From Triticum aestivum (Eukaryota > Streptophyta > Magnoliopsida > Poales > Poaceae): a DNA stretch of 64,000 nucleotides. Made by a program: the position numbers and the translations under genes. This document shows positions 46,191-58,672 of this stretch, piece after piece. Below the pieces are notes generated by a model that was not told the DNA's origin, did no database searches, and was given only the letters and a program-made list of their open reading frames with translations. How positions within the stretch are numbered: the stretch's first letter is position 1; every line of letters begins with the position of its first letter. The stretch lies in the NCBI RefSeq assembly GCF_018294505.1, contig NC_057807.1:139158747-139222746 (forward strand). The letters are read 5' to 3'.

Positions 46191-49100
46191 TCTTCCTACC
46201 AGCCGTTGGATTGACATCCAACATCTGTCGTGTATCTTCTATCTCTTGTCTTCTTCTTCCTCCAACCGCCCAAACCAAACCACCCCGTCGTCTCCTCCTG
46301 CTCCCACCTCCCATGGCTGGCTACGCCTCCGCCACCCTACCGTATGTACCCTCCAATGTTGGCCAGTCCCTCCCTCTATTCCCCCACACGTCCTGTTATT
46401 CTCCGGCGACGTCAGCCCCAACACGCACCCGCACCCGAACCAGTCAACCCTCATACTCCCCTCCGCCTGTGACTGGACCGGCGCATCTTCCACGGCTCCT
46501 GTTCATTTTGTCCGAGGCCTCGCCATCGTCCTCCGCCTTGCGGCCTTGGTTTGCTCATCGTGCATGGTGCACCGCCCTCTTGCGTTGTCAACGTCGTCAA
46601 CAACCGAGAGGAACAAGGAGATGACTGTACATGGAGAGGATGACAGTAGGGACCCACCAGCGTCATGGCAGTACGCAAGCAAGTGCCTCTATATTACAAG
46701 CCCACAAATATGGTTCCTCCTAATGGTTGGACATCTGGGGCTCACGCCATTGTCAACGTAGTCAATAAACGAGAGAATTACACTACGAGTGGCTGACACC
46801 AGGGACCCAGCAGGTCGCGCAGTTTTCTTTTGAGGAACAAGCAGTTGTTATTTATACTAGTTTTAGCGACGGATCAGGGTTAAAACGGGGCTGTGCGGGG
46901 GCTGTGGACCGTCTAGCCAGGGTTTTATTTATGTTTACCACATCATGAGCCCAGTTGTGTTTTTTTCCTGCTAAAAATGGCTAGCCGAGTTCTACTTTTT
47001 TAAAGGAATACCCAAACAAGGCCTACTTGCTTTATCGGCCCTGCTGGGCTGCAAATCTTTCAAGACAAGGAGAGTTTCATTCGGTTTGCCCAGAAATGGG
47101 TTGTACATTTTTAAAACACATCAAGCCGGGAATTAGTTTCAAATTTTTTTCATTACACGATTTTAAATTCCATTGATTTTTATGTGTGGACAATTATTTG
47201 GATTTTATATTTATATAAATTATTTTTCAAAATAGTTTGAATGTGAACCGATATTTCTGGCTTAAAAACAGTTGACCGCACCGAAATATGCAAAATTTCG
47301 TATACTTTTTCACCGTGGCCACAATATGGGGTGTAATGCTAACAAAAAGAAGATGGGCTCCAAAAAAATTCTTAAGAATTAGCAAATGTGTTGTACATTA
47401 TTAGAAATAATGGCAGATGGGTTGTATGTTGTTTTCTACAGATTTGAGGCTAACTTGTGCGCCTACTACAGGTTGACGTGTATGCTTTCATAAAAAAACG
47501 GTTGACGCACACGCAACACCCTGTCAACTTAGTCAACACACGAGAGCAGTGACTGTTGGATGTCCATCCAACGGCTGTCCTGCTTCTTCAATCTCTGCAC
47601 TTCATGCTCCAGCCGCTCAAACAAGCGCCGGCGAGACTCCCTGCTCCCTCCTCCCGTGGCCGGCTATGCTGCCGCGCAGGCCTCACGGCCCCATCGTACT
47701 CCCATCGCTGGCCTAGCCATCCCTCTACTCACCCACACCTGCTGTTATTCTCCAGGGACGGCAGACGAACCAGTAAACCCTCGTACTCCTTCGCGTGGGA
47801 AACAACTGCCGAGTATTCCCTGGCTCCATGTAAATCACTTCCTAGGCCTCGCCGTCGTCCACCGCCCTGGTGCTCTCGGCGCGGCCTGGTCAACATGGTC
47901 AATGAACGACATCCATCGGAAGTGGACTGTACATGGAGAGGCTGACAGTTGGGTCCACAACCGCACGCAAGGAAATGCCTCCTTATTACATGCAAAATAA
48001 TGATTCCTCCACCTGACATCTAGGACCCACAGGAAGGGCCTCTGTATTTCGCAAAAAAATCGTCCCCCCCCCCGCTGACAGGTCGGACCCACCAGCTATA
48101 TCTTCGCACGCAAGGAAGTGCCTCCTTATTACGCCCAAAAAATGAATACCCCCTGCTAGATGGGACCCACCATATTGTTGGGCTGACTTGTGGGCCTACT
48201 AAGTTGACGGGGACGGAGGGCTTTGTCAACTTAGTCAATACTCTAGTGACCGTATGATGTCCATCCAACGGCCATAGTGCTTCTTCAACCTCTGGTCTTC
48301 TTCCTCGAGCCGCCCAAAGCAGCGCCAGTCGTGCCGCCTGCTCCTGCCTCCCGTGACCGGCTGTGCTGCCGCGGAGGCCTCACCGCCCCCATACTACTAC
48401 CACCACTGGCCAGGCCATCCCTCCACTCACCCACACCCCCTGTTATTCTGCAGCGACGGCAGCCTCACATCGCAGCCGAACCAGTGAATCCTCGTACTCA
48501 CTCTTCGCGTGGGAATCCACTGTCGCGTCTTCCCCGGCTCCGCGTCGTCCCCTTCCTAGGCCTCGCCATCGTCTATCGTCGTGGTGCTCTCGGCGCGGCA
48601 TGGTCAATGTGGTCAATGACCGACCTCCATAAGAAGAGTACTATACGTGCAGAGGCTGATAGCTGGGTCCACGACAGCCGCAAGGAAGTGCCTCCTTATT
48701 ACGTGAAAAATAATTATTCCTCCACCTGACAGCAGGGACCCACTAGACGGCCACCAGTATTTCACGAAAAAAACATTTCCCCCTGACTGTTGGGACCCAC
48801 CGGACGGGCCATCGTATTTCGTGAAAAAAACGTTCCCCCCGCTGTCAGCTCGGACCCACCGGAAGTGCCTCCTTATTACACACAAAAAATGAATACTCCC
48901 CATGCTAGCTGGGACCCACCTTGGTGGGAGGCTGACTTGTGGGCTTACTAAGTTGACGGGGACGGAGGGCTTTGTCAACTTAGTCAATATGAACGATTAT
49001 AGCTTCAGTGACCGTATGATGTCCATCCAACGGCCGTAGTACTTCTTCAACCTCTGGTCTTCTTGCTACAGCCGCCCAAAGCAGTGCCGGTCGTGCCGCA

Positions 49101-49640
49101 TGCTCCTGCCTCCCGTGGCCGGCTGTGCTGCCGCGGAGGCCTCACCGCCCCCTACTATTCCCACCGCTGGCCAGGCCCTGCGGCAACGGCAGCCTCACAC
49201 CGCAGCCGAACTAGTGAACCCTCGTACTACTCTTCGTGCGGGCTTCCATTGCCACGTCTTCCCCGGCTTTGCGTCGTCCCCTTCCTAGGCCTCGCCGTCA
49301 TCCACCACCTTGGTGCTCTTCGCGTGGTGTGGTCAACGTTGTCAAGGAATGACTTCCATCGGAAGAGTACTGTACTTGGAGAGGCTGACAGCTGGGTCCA
49401 CGGAGGTCGTAAGGAAGTGCCTCCTTATTACGCGCAAAATAATTATTCCTCCACCTGATAGCAGGGACCCACCGGACGGGCCACCGTATTTCACGAAAAA
49501 AACATTTCCCCCCTAACAGCTAGGACCCACCAGCTACACCTTTGCACGTAAGGAAGTGCGTCCGGGCAAAAAAACTATTCGCCGCCCTTACTGCTGGGAC
49601 CCACCAGCTACATCTTCACACGCAAGGAAGTGCCTGACAG
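46191..49640 (+). repeat. Four diverged ~0.7-kb repeat modules
   Basis: The anchor ATGTCCATCCAACGGC recurs at 46213 (diverged), 47562, 48259 and 49021. Each is followed by CTTCTTCAA...CC, a CCGCCCAAA-type phrase, CCTCCCGTGGCCGGCT and then GGACCCACC-containing subrepeats of about 60-70 bp ('...CCTCCTTATTACGC..AAAAA'). Spacings are 1349, 697 and 762 bp. ORFs recur in each module only because of the repetition. 46800-47510 between the first two modules is AT-rich and holds nothing recognisable. Possibly the body of a CACTA element ending at 51157. Confidence 0.65.
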
Positions 49641-51157
49641 TCGGGACCCACCTGGTCGAAGCATACGTAGTGTTGTCATTCTGGCCGCAAACATGTATGT
49701 ACATACTGGTCGATGTAGAGGCGCGCATGTAGCATGTACATGTACGTACAACGTCCAGGGTGCAAGAAAGAAAAAATACGGCCACGTACGTACATATGGG
49801 CGGGGTCTTGAACCCCTATTCACGCATACATACGGCCAGGGCTCGTGTACATGGCTGGGTCGAAACGGAGAAACTGCCATCGTCGTCGTGTTCATGGGGA
49901 GGCAACAGAATGTGGCGTGTTAATCAGGAGGCAACGAAATGCGTCGTGTTCATCGGGAGGCAACGGAACGCGTGGGAGCCAACCGGCTTGGACGGAATAG
50001 GCGATGGAAACGAGGTCTGGTGTACCAGAGAACGGAGGAAACGGCCTTGTGTTCAACCGGCCACGTTCGAAACGGGATGCTATTCATCGGGAGGGGTCTG
50101 GCGTACCGCAAAACGGAGGAAACGGACTTGTGTTGGACCTCCTATGGTCGAAACGGGGTCCTGTTGAGCGGGAGGGGTGTGGCGTACCGCAAAACGGACG
50201 AAACGGACTTGTGTTGGAGCGCTACGGTTGAAACGGGGGTCCTATTCATCGGGAGGGGTGTGGCGTACCGCAAAACGGGACTCCACGGGATACTGTTCAT
50301 CTCCACCCTCGACCTCCTCCAGCCTCCACGGACTACTGTTCATCCACCGTCGACCTCCTCCAGCCTCCACCTGCTCCTGTTCATGCTCCTGTTCCTCCAG
50401 CCTCCACCGCGCGCTACTCCACCGGCTACTGTTCAACCACCCCTCTCCACGGGCTCCTGTTCAACCACCCCTCCACGGGCTACTGTTCATCCACCCCTAC
50501 ACGTCTACTATTCATCTAGACCTCCACGGGGTCTCCTATTCGTCTAGCCCTCCACGGGGTCCTGTTCATCCAGCCCCAACCGGCTCGATCGATCGGGGTC
50601 CTGTTCATCCAGAGGCAACGCCACGGGGTCCTGTTCAACCACCCCCACCGCTCACTGTTCATCCAACCCCCCCCCCCCCCCCCCGCCCGCAACGCTCACT
50701 GTTCATCCAGAGGCAGCATCAATCGGCTTCAGTTAGCAGCAGTAGTGAAGGAATCGCTCGATCGGGTTGAGTTAACGGCCATCGATCGATCGCTCGGGTT
50801 CAGTAACGTGTAGCCTGCAGTGCAATTGCTCGAGTTCAGTTAGAGCCCAATGCCTCGCTCGGGTTCAGTTAGATCCCAAAACCTCGCACACATGCGTGTA
50901 CGTGTACGAGAGAAACGCGCATCGCTCGGCCCAGACCACCCACTGTAACCGGGAACACCCCGATATTTTCCTCGCCCTCGCTTCTACCATGGTTTTTTCG
51001 TCATGGACAGCCGAAAGAATGTCATGCAGCTGCGTCTCCGGCCCGCCCAAGACGAAAAGCCCATTTTCTATCATGATTTTTCGTCATACAAGTGTCATAA
51101 GTATGACAGAAAAAAAATGTTTGGCCCAAAATGTCACGGATGTGTCTTTTTTTGTAG
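49641..51157 (+). mobile_element. CACTA transposon 3' terminus with subterminal repeats
   Basis: The last bases (CGGATGTGTCTTTTTTTGTAGT) read as ACTACAAAAAAAGACACATC on the other strand, which fits a Triticeae CACTA terminal repeat. Upstream are an 81-bp tandem repeat (GCGTACCGCAAAACGG at 50101, 50182, 50263, plus a diverged unit at 50020), dozens of CTGTTCATCCA phrases (50290-50720), an 18-base C run at about 50668, and short inverted CGTCAT/ATGACA pairs. Repeated subterminal motifs are transposase-binding regions in this superfamily. No transposase gene or left terminus was found. Confidence 0.6.
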
Positions 51158-51621
51158 TTTTTTGGTACTAATCTATTGACATAGTGCCAAGTGCCAGTTA
51201 CTGTTTTCTGCATGTTTTTTACATCACATGAAATCAATATCATATGGAGTCCAAATGCCACGCCAATTTATGATGATTTTTTATGGACCAGAAGGAAGAA
51301 GTTGGGCCCTGGTTGCACCTAGGGGGAGTCCCGAGGAGGGGACAACCCACCAGGGCACGCCAGGAGGCCCAGGTGCACCCTGGTGGGTTGTGCCCACCTT
51401 GGGTGCCCCCTGGACCGACTCTTTGCTCTATAAATACCCCAATATTCCAGAAACCCTAGGGGAGTCGACGAAATATTCATCCAGCCGCGGCAAAGTCCAG
51501 AACCATGGGATCCAATCTAGACACCATCACAGAGGGGTTCACCACTTCCATTGGTGCCTCTCCGATGATGCGTGAGTAGTTCTTTGTAGACCTTCGGGTC
51601 CGTAGTTAGTAGCTAGATGGC

Positions 51622-51658
<37 letters not shown>

Positions 51659-52668
51659 ATTATCAATACAATGGTCTCTTGGAGATCCATATGATGTAAG
51701 TCTTTTGGCGGTGTGTTTGTTGGGATCTGATGAACTTCGAGTTTATGATCAGTTATATCTTTATATATCCATGAAAGTTATTTGAGTTTCTTTGATCACT
51801 TATATGTGTGATTACTTATAGCCTCGTATTTCTTCTCCGATATTTGGGTTTTGTTTGGCCAACTTGATTTATTTATCTTGCAATTTGAAGAGGTGCCCGG
51901 TAGTGGGTTCGATCTTACGGTGCTTGATCCCAGTGACAGAAAGGGAACCGACACGTATGTATCATTGCTACTAAGGATAAAAAGATGGGATCCATATCTG
52001 CCGCAATAGATAAATGGATCTTGTCTACATCATGTCATCGTTCTTATTTCATTACTCCATTTTTCCATGAACTTAATACACTAGATGCATGCTGGATAGC
52101 GATCGATGTGTGGAGTAATAGTAGTAGATGCAGGCAGGATTCGTTCTACTAATCTTGGATGTGATGCCTATGTAATGATCATTGCCTGGATATCGTCATG
52201 ATTATTTGAAGTTCTATCAATTGCCCAACAGTAATTTGTTCACCCACCTTTTGCTATTTTTGTCGAGAGAAGCCACTAGTGAAACCTACGGCCCCCGGGT
52301 CTTCTTTCTCATATATTTGCCTTGCGGTATACTTTTTCCTTGCATTTATTTTCAGATATATTAAACCAAAAAATACAGAAATACCTTGTTTCAATTTGTT
52401 CTACGATCTATTTATCCCATCTACAAATTTACCTCACGTCCTTTGCCTATCTTGAGGCGTCGTACCCTGAAAGGGATTGACAACCCCTTTAACACGTTGG
52501 GTTATGAGGTGTTGTTCTTTGTGTGCATGGGTTGTTTACATTGTGTTGCTTGGTTCTCCTACTGCTTCGATAACCTTGGTTTCATATCTAAGGGAAATAC
52601 CTACCACCGCTGTGCTGCATCATCCCTTCCTTTTTGGGGAAATACCGATGTAGCTTCAAGCGACATCA
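51158..52668 (+). mobile_element. LTR fragment of a gypsy element, truncated at the 5' side
   Basis: It begins mid-LTR (CTATTGACATAGTGCC), includes a TATA box with leader (CTCTATAAATACCCC at about 51425 then AGAAACCCTAGGGG) and a (CT)n tract at 51617-51656. The ending CAAGCGACATCA at 52668 is of TG...CA type. It resembles the WHAM/Sabrina group of wheat LTRs in plus orientation. The left end abuts the CACTA terminus. Confidence 0.6.
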
Positions 52669-53049
52669 GTGGCGCTACAAGAAGAAGGGTCACCGGCGGC
52701 GTAGTAATAGCAGTGAAGGTTTGAACTTGGAAAGCAAGGAGGAACAATGGAAATGTGACTTTTAGTGGGAAGGAGGGGGCGGGGAGATAGATATTTCCAC
52801 GCTGGTAAAAAAATCGCTCGGTGCCGCGAGAAACTGGCGCGCAAGTGTGGTTCAAGCGAGGGCGGTGGACTGTAGACGACGAAGCTTCCTGCATAAGCCA
52901 GACAAGACGGTGCGCCAAGATATTTTATATTGCATCCCATATGATTCTTTCTAGTAAACTGTTTGTGGTATACCTGATTTTTTTCATTATGTTTTGAAAG
53001 ACAGAATGGTGTTACAGAGGGAAAGGATCATGTTTGAATTGCTAGAACA
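52669..53049. other. Gene-free spacer
   Basis: Mixed-composition sequence between the LTR end and the tandem array; a TGGCGC phrase follows the LTR but no convincing primer site or ORF. Confidence 0.35.
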
Positions 53050-55420
53050 TTTATGTACAGTGAACATGCAACTACATGAGTGTCGTGTTTAAATTTGGAA
53101 TTATTCTGGGTTCGTTTGGCATTTTTATGGATTAATTGAGTTTCTCGACATTTAATGTGCATAATTCAAATTTGAACTACAAGCAGATGCTCCAGTGCCC
53201 CAAAGTTTGTTGAAAAAACACATGTGTGTCTTTGGGTGAATTTATACGTCCCATGCAAGAAATGGGAATGAAATTCAAACATCTGGGCGTCGTGGCTCGG
53301 TCAGGAACATTGAGAAACCTGGTTTTTAAATTCCTGAAAATTCAAAACTCGTCTGAAAATCATGAAACTTGGCATGGTGTCATTTCATGGCACCAACATG
53401 TTGTGGTAAAAAAGTTGGCCGCATTTGGACAAGTTTTTGGCATAAGCTTCTTGCAAACCGGAGCTTCTCCCGAGAAGACTCGTGGTTCCCGAGGGGGGAC
53501 ATGTCACCTTTGTGTTTGAAACGATATACGCTGCCCCCCCTTATTTTTTTACAGAGGCAACATAGAACTATATGAGTGTCGTGTTAAAATTTGGAATTAT
53601 TCTGGGTTCGTTTGGACTTTCTTATACATTAATTGAATTTCTGGCCATTTACTATGCATAATTCAAATTTGAACTACAACACATGCTCCAATGCACCAAA
53701 GTTGGTTGAAAAATCACATGTGTGTCCTTGGGTGAATTTCTAGGTCCCATGCAAGAAATGGGGATGAAATTCAAACATCTGGGCATCGTGGCTCGCCCGG
53801 AAAGATTGAGAAACTTGATTTTTTTTAATTGATGTAAATCAAAAACACGCCTGAAAATCATCAAACTTGGCATGGTGTCATAACATGGCACCAACATGCT
53901 ATGGTAATTTTTTTGGCCGAATTGGGACAAGCTTTGGTATAAGCTTCTTGCAAACGGGAGCTTCTCTCAAGAAGGCTAATGGTTCCGAGAGGAACGTGTC
54001 ACCTCCGTGTGCGAAATGACATACGTACATTGCCTTCTCCCGCCTTAATTTTTTTACAGAGGCAGGTTAGACCAAATAGAAGTATCGTGCTAATTGTTTT
54101 AATTATTCTGGGTTCATTTGGCCTTTTTATACATTAATTGAATTTCCGGTCTTTAATGTGCATAATTCAAATTTGAACTACAAGCACACACTTTAGTGCA
54201 CCAAAGTTCGTTGAAAAATCACATGCGTGTCCTTGGGTAAATTTCTAGGTCCCATGCAAGAAATGGGACTGAAATTCAAACATCTGGGCGTCGTAGCTCG
54301 GCCGGAAAGATTGAGAAACTTGGTTTTTTAATTCATGTAAATCCAAAACAGACCTGAAAATCATGAAACTTGGCATGGTGTCATGACATGGCCCCAACAT
54401 GTTGCAGTAAATTTTTTGGCCAAATTGGGACAAGCTTTGGTATAACCTTCTTGCAAACCGGAGCTTCTTTCAAGAAGGCTCATGGTTCTGAGAGGGAACG
54501 TGTCACCTCCGTGTGTGAAACAACACACGTACACTGCCTTCTCCCACCTTAATTTGTTTACACAGGCAGATTAGACCAAATAAAGTATCGTGCTAATTTT
54601 TATTATTCCGGGTTTCTTTGGCCTTTTTATACATTAATTGAATTTTTGGGCATTTAATGTGCATAATTCAAATTTGAACTACAAGCACATGCTCCAGTGC
54701 ACCAAAGTTGGTTGAAAAATCACATGTGTGCCCTTGGGTGAATTTCTAGGTCCCATGTAAGAAATGGGAATGAAATTCAAACATCTGGGCGTCGTGGCTC
54801 AGCCGGAAAGATTGAGAAACTTGGTTTTTTAATTCATGTAAATCCAAAACACGCCTGAAAATCATGAAACTTGGCATGGTGTCATGACATGGCACCAACA
54901 TGCTGTGGTAATTTTTTTGGCCAAATTGGGACAAGCTTTGGTATAAGCTTCTTGCAATCTAGAGCTTCTCTCTAGAAGGCTCGTGGTTCCGAGAGGGAAC
55001 GTGTCACCTCCGTGTGCGAAACGACATACGTACACTGCCTTCTCCCACCTTAATTTGTTTACACGGGCAGATTAGACCAAATAAAATATCGTGCAAAATT
55101 TTGAAATTATTCCGAGTTCATTTGGCCTTTTATACATTAATTGAATTTCTTGGCATTTAATGTGCATAATTCAAATTTGAACTACAAGCACATGCTCCAG
55201 TGCACCAAAGTTGGTTGAAAAATCACATGTGTGTCCTTGGGTGAATTACTAGGTCCCATGCAAGAAATGAGAATGAAATTCAAACATCTGGGCGTCGTGG
55301 CTCGGCTGGAAAGATTGAGAAACTTCGTTTTTTAATTCATGTAAATCCAAAATACGCTGAAAATCATGAAACTTGGCATGGTGTCATGACATGGCACCAA
55401 CATGCTGTGGTAATTTTTCT
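53050..55420 (+). repeat. Five-unit tandem array, ~500-bp period
   Basis: GCATAATTCAAATTTGAAC recurs at 53159, 53656, 54160, 54661 and 55164 (spacings 497, 504, 501, 503). Each unit also carries CCCATGCAAGAAATGGGAA, CATCTGGGCGTCGTGGCTC and GAAACTTGGCATGGTGTC. Units are similar but not identical. The last unit breaks off at about 55420. No gene. Confidence 0.85.
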
Positions 55421-56028
55421 GTACGATTTGCGAAGGCACACACATTAAAAATCAACAAAGTCATTTTGGAACAAGTGTTGTCATGTTACAAATCGGAAAC
55501 ACAACTATTATTGAAACCGTGGGCGTTCTATTTACTAATAACGTGCTGCCACGCGTCCCTTTTTTATTGGCTAGGAGGTGCCGTGCGGGGTAGCTATTTG
55601 AGTACGGGAGGTGTGCGATCAGACCCGTGCGCGTGGTCATCGAGAGGAGAGCCCCTTGACCTCTATCCGCCGCGCACCTCCCTCCCAACATCTCCATTAA
55701 TGGCGCCCGAGCCCCTGTTTCACGTTGTGGCTATGTCTCACTGGACTGAGATTTAAGAGAGAAAAGTGAAAATCTGAAAAGAAAGCTTTGCACGGATCTT
55801 GATGTAAGATCCGATGGACCTATATAGCATCGACTGTGACTATAGCAAGCATGACGAATATAAGTACGATGACAGTGGATAATAATTGTCTTACATATCC
55901 ATGAAGATAACTAAAAAAGGCACATGCGGCTATGCCCGAAATACACAAGGGCAAAAGAAGAAGGAAGACGCATACAACGATCTGGCTCGCTGATCTCTAC
56001 TTTCTTGATGCGCTGCAGGTCATGGAGA
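55421..56028. other. Gene-free, 3' of the coiled-coil pseudogene
   Basis: Unique-looking sequence without domain-bearing ORFs; the part next to 56028 would be the pseudogene's 3' UTR. Confidence 0.4.
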
Positions 56029-56637
56029 CTAGTTCTTGCAGCGAGCGGAGATGATCTCTTTCATCAGTTTCATGTCCTTAATACGCTGCTCGGCAGCAAC
56101 CGCGGATTCCTCCACCAGCCTTTCACGCTCGATGCGGAGCATGGCATTCTCACCCATAAGTTTCTTGACGATGACGCCCATCCTCTTCAACAAGGCGGCG
56201 GTCTCCTCCGCCTACTTCGCCCTTTCAGCGATCTTCGCCCTCAGCAAGTCGCACTCGGCCTGGAGTTGTTCAAACGAGGCATTCAACTCGTCCTACAGCT
56301 TCATCCAGTCAGAGATCTGATCTATCTGGCTATGGTCGATCGCATGCATGCGCCTATAAGAGTCCTCGCCTGCCCGCGAGAGATTTTCCCAGGCCGCCGC
56401 GGCATGGGAGGACATCTCTGCTGCATTCGCGGTGCGACAGGACATCTCTACTGCTTCCGCGGCGCGGCCGGACCAGTCTGCTGCATCGATGGCGCGGAGG
56501 GACCTCCGTGCTGCTTCGGCGGCGCAGCGGGACATGTCGGTTGCTTTCGTGGCTAAGCGGGACATCTCTCATGCTTCCGCTTCCATGCTCGCCTCTCCCT
56601 GGTGGTAATCTCTCGATCGAGAACTCAATCTGGCCAT
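56029..56637 (-). pseudogene. Coiled-coil protein with ~13-residue repeats, three stops
   Basis: From ATG 56635-56637 (MARLSSRSRDYHQGE) one frame runs 202 codons to TAG 56029-56031, interrupted by TGA at codon 23 (56569-56571) and TAG at codons 115 and 142. Codons ~25-95 are a degenerate repeat of about 13 residues built on AEAAEMSxRxA (MSRLATKATD, MSRCAAEAARR, MSCRTANAAE, MSSHAAAAWE). The rest is heptad-like (FEQLQAECDLLRAKIAER, LMGENAMLRIERERLVEE), predicting a long coiled coil. A TATA box lies 95 bp upstream. Single exon, no recognised family; possibly a grass-specific gene or a captured one. Confidence 0.55.
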
Positions 56638-56730
56638 GGCAGACGCAAGAGAATGGTGCTGAATGACTTGTTTGCTTTTGTGGATGAAGAGTTGAGGAAG
56701 GAATGTGAAGTCATCTTGGCATAGTACAAT

Positions 56731-56740
56731 ATTTATAACC
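56731..56740 (-). promoter_or_regulatory. TATA box of the coiled-coil pseudogene
   Basis: Minus strand GGTTATAAAT, followed by a leader of about 95 bp with CTTCCTCAACTC-type sequence, leads into the ATG at 56637. Confidence 0.5.
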
Positions 56741-57043
56741 GAGTACTAATACGCTCCTAAGTGGGAAACCATTTAGGTTTTGATCGATATGAATAGGTTT
56801 GCAATTTGGAAGGTGACGGGACGCAGGCTCGAAATTTATTGACGGTTCTATAATTCTAAGTGTGGCACTATTCCCGGACGGCGTAATGTGGGCACGCTTT
56901 CTCGGCCGCGTACGTGGCGTTTGGTGCACCGCAATAGGCAATGTCAGCACACGTCTTGTTCCAAGAACCGTGCGCGCTCGTTATTACCATCGCACACGCT
57001 TCTTTTAATTAGAATGTGTGCCCATTAGCGCACACATGTTGAT
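56741..57043. other. Upstream spacer, no gene
   Basis: No gene or repeat end recognised before the LTR that begins at 57044. Confidence 0.4.
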
Positions 57044-58672
57044 TGATGTCTACTACACAACCTTCTTCTTGTAGACGTTGTTGAGCCTGCAAGTGCACAG
57101 GTTTGTAGGACAGTAGCAAATTTCCCTCAAGTGGATGACCTAAGGTTTATCAATAAGTATGAGGCGTAGGATGAAGATGGTCTCTCTCAAGCAACCCTGC
57201 AACCAAATAACAAAGAGTCTCTTATGTCCCCAACACACCCAATACAATGGAAAATTGTATAGGTGCACTAGTTCGGTGAAGAGATGGTGATATAAGTGCA
57301 ATATGGATGGTAGATATAGGTATTTGTAATCTGAGATAATAAAAACAGCAAGGTAACTAATGATAAAAGTGAGCGTAAATGGTATTGCAATGATAGGAAA
57401 CAAGGCCTAGGGTTCATACTTTCACTAGTGCAAGTTCTCTCAACAATATAACATAGATAGATCATATAACAATCCCTCAACATGCAACAAAGAGTCACTC
57501 CAAAGCCACTAATAGCGGAGAAAAAACGAAAAGATTATGGTAGGGTACGAAACCACCTCAGAGCTATTCTTTTGGATCGATCTGTAAAAGAGTTCGTACT
57601 AGAATAACACCTTAAGACATAAATCAACCAAAACCCTAATGTCACCTAGATACTCCATTGTCACCTCAAGTATCTGTGGGCATGATTATACGATATGCAT
57701 CACACAATCTCAGATTCATCCAACCATAAACAAAAGTACTTCAAAGAGTGCCCCAAAGTTTCTACCGGAGAATCAAGAAAATGTGTGCCAACCCCTATGC
57801 ATAGGTTCATGGGCGGAACCCGCAAGTTGGTCACCAAAACATACATCAACTGGCACGTGATATCCCATTGTCACCACAGATAAACACGGCAAGACATACA
57901 TCAAGTGTTCTCAAATCAAAGACTCAATCCGATAAGATAACTTCAAGAGGGAAACTCAATTCATCACAAGAGAGTAGAGGGGGGAGAAACATCATAAGAT
58001 CCAACTATAATAGCAAAGCTCACGATACATCAAGATTGTGCCATAGAGAGAACACGAGAGAGAGAGAGAGAGAGAGAGATCAAACACATAGCTACTGGTA
58101 CATACCCTCAGCCCCGAGGGTGAACTACCCCCTCATCGTCATGGAGAGCGCTGGGATGATGAAGATGGCCACCGGTGATGGGTTCCCCCTCCGGCAGGGT
58201 GCCGGAACGGACTCCCGAGAGGTTTTTGGTGGCTACAGAGGCTTGCGGCGGCGGAACTCCCGATCTATCTTGATATTCGATGTTTTTAGGGTACGTAGGC
58301 TTATATAGGCGACATAAGTCGGTCGGGAGGTGCTCGAGGGGCCCACGAGACAGGGGGCGCGCCCTATAGGGGGGCGCCCTCCTATCTCGTGGCTGCCTCG
58401 AGGATCTTCTGACGTGAACTCCAAGTCTCCAGGATCGTATTCTTCCAAAAAATCATGCTGCCGAAGGTTTCATTCTGTTTGGACTCCGTTTGATATTCCT
58501 TTTCCTCAAAATACTGAAACAGGCAATAAAACAACAATATGGGATGGGCCTCCGGTTAGTAGGTTAGTCCCAAAAATGATATAAATGTGTAAAATAAAGC
58601 CCATAAACATCCAAAAGGGGTAATATAATAGCATGGAACAATCAAAAATTATAGATACATTGGAGACGTATC
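57044..58672 (-). repeat. 3' LTR of second Sabrina-like element
   Basis: The plus strand starts TGATGTCTACTACAC and ends TTGGAGACGTATC, lacking the final A at the junction with the inserted LTR. The last ~300 bp match the first Sabrina LTR in order (CTCCAAGTCTCCAGGATC, GTTTGGACTCCGTTTGATAT), but the left two thirds differ, so this is a related subfamily. (GA)n at about 58056-58080. Confidence 0.7.
58571..58672 (+). repeat. 102-bp LTR-end segment, copy 1
   Basis: Identical to 60003-60104 except one base (GATACATTGG versus GATACGTTGG). The two copies flank the 1.33-kb solo LTR exactly. Confidence 0.9.

Noticed and set aside
46211..49516. Recurring 130-170-codon ORFs resembling each other
   Set aside because: Their similarity comes from the repeat modules; frames shift between modules and no domain is present.
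51617..51656. (CT)n microsatellite as a GAGA-type regulatory element
   Set aside because: The same tract recurs in LTRs at 19348, 33635 and 58056; ordinary LTR leader microsatellites.
53050..55420. CRISPR-like regularly spaced repeats
   Set aside because: Units are ~500 bp, repeat continuously without unique spacers, and the DNA is plant nuclear.
55924..56556. 210-codon plus-strand ORF with Cys/Gly repeats
   Set aside because: It is the complement of the coiled-coil frame, which has a promoter and coherent heptads.
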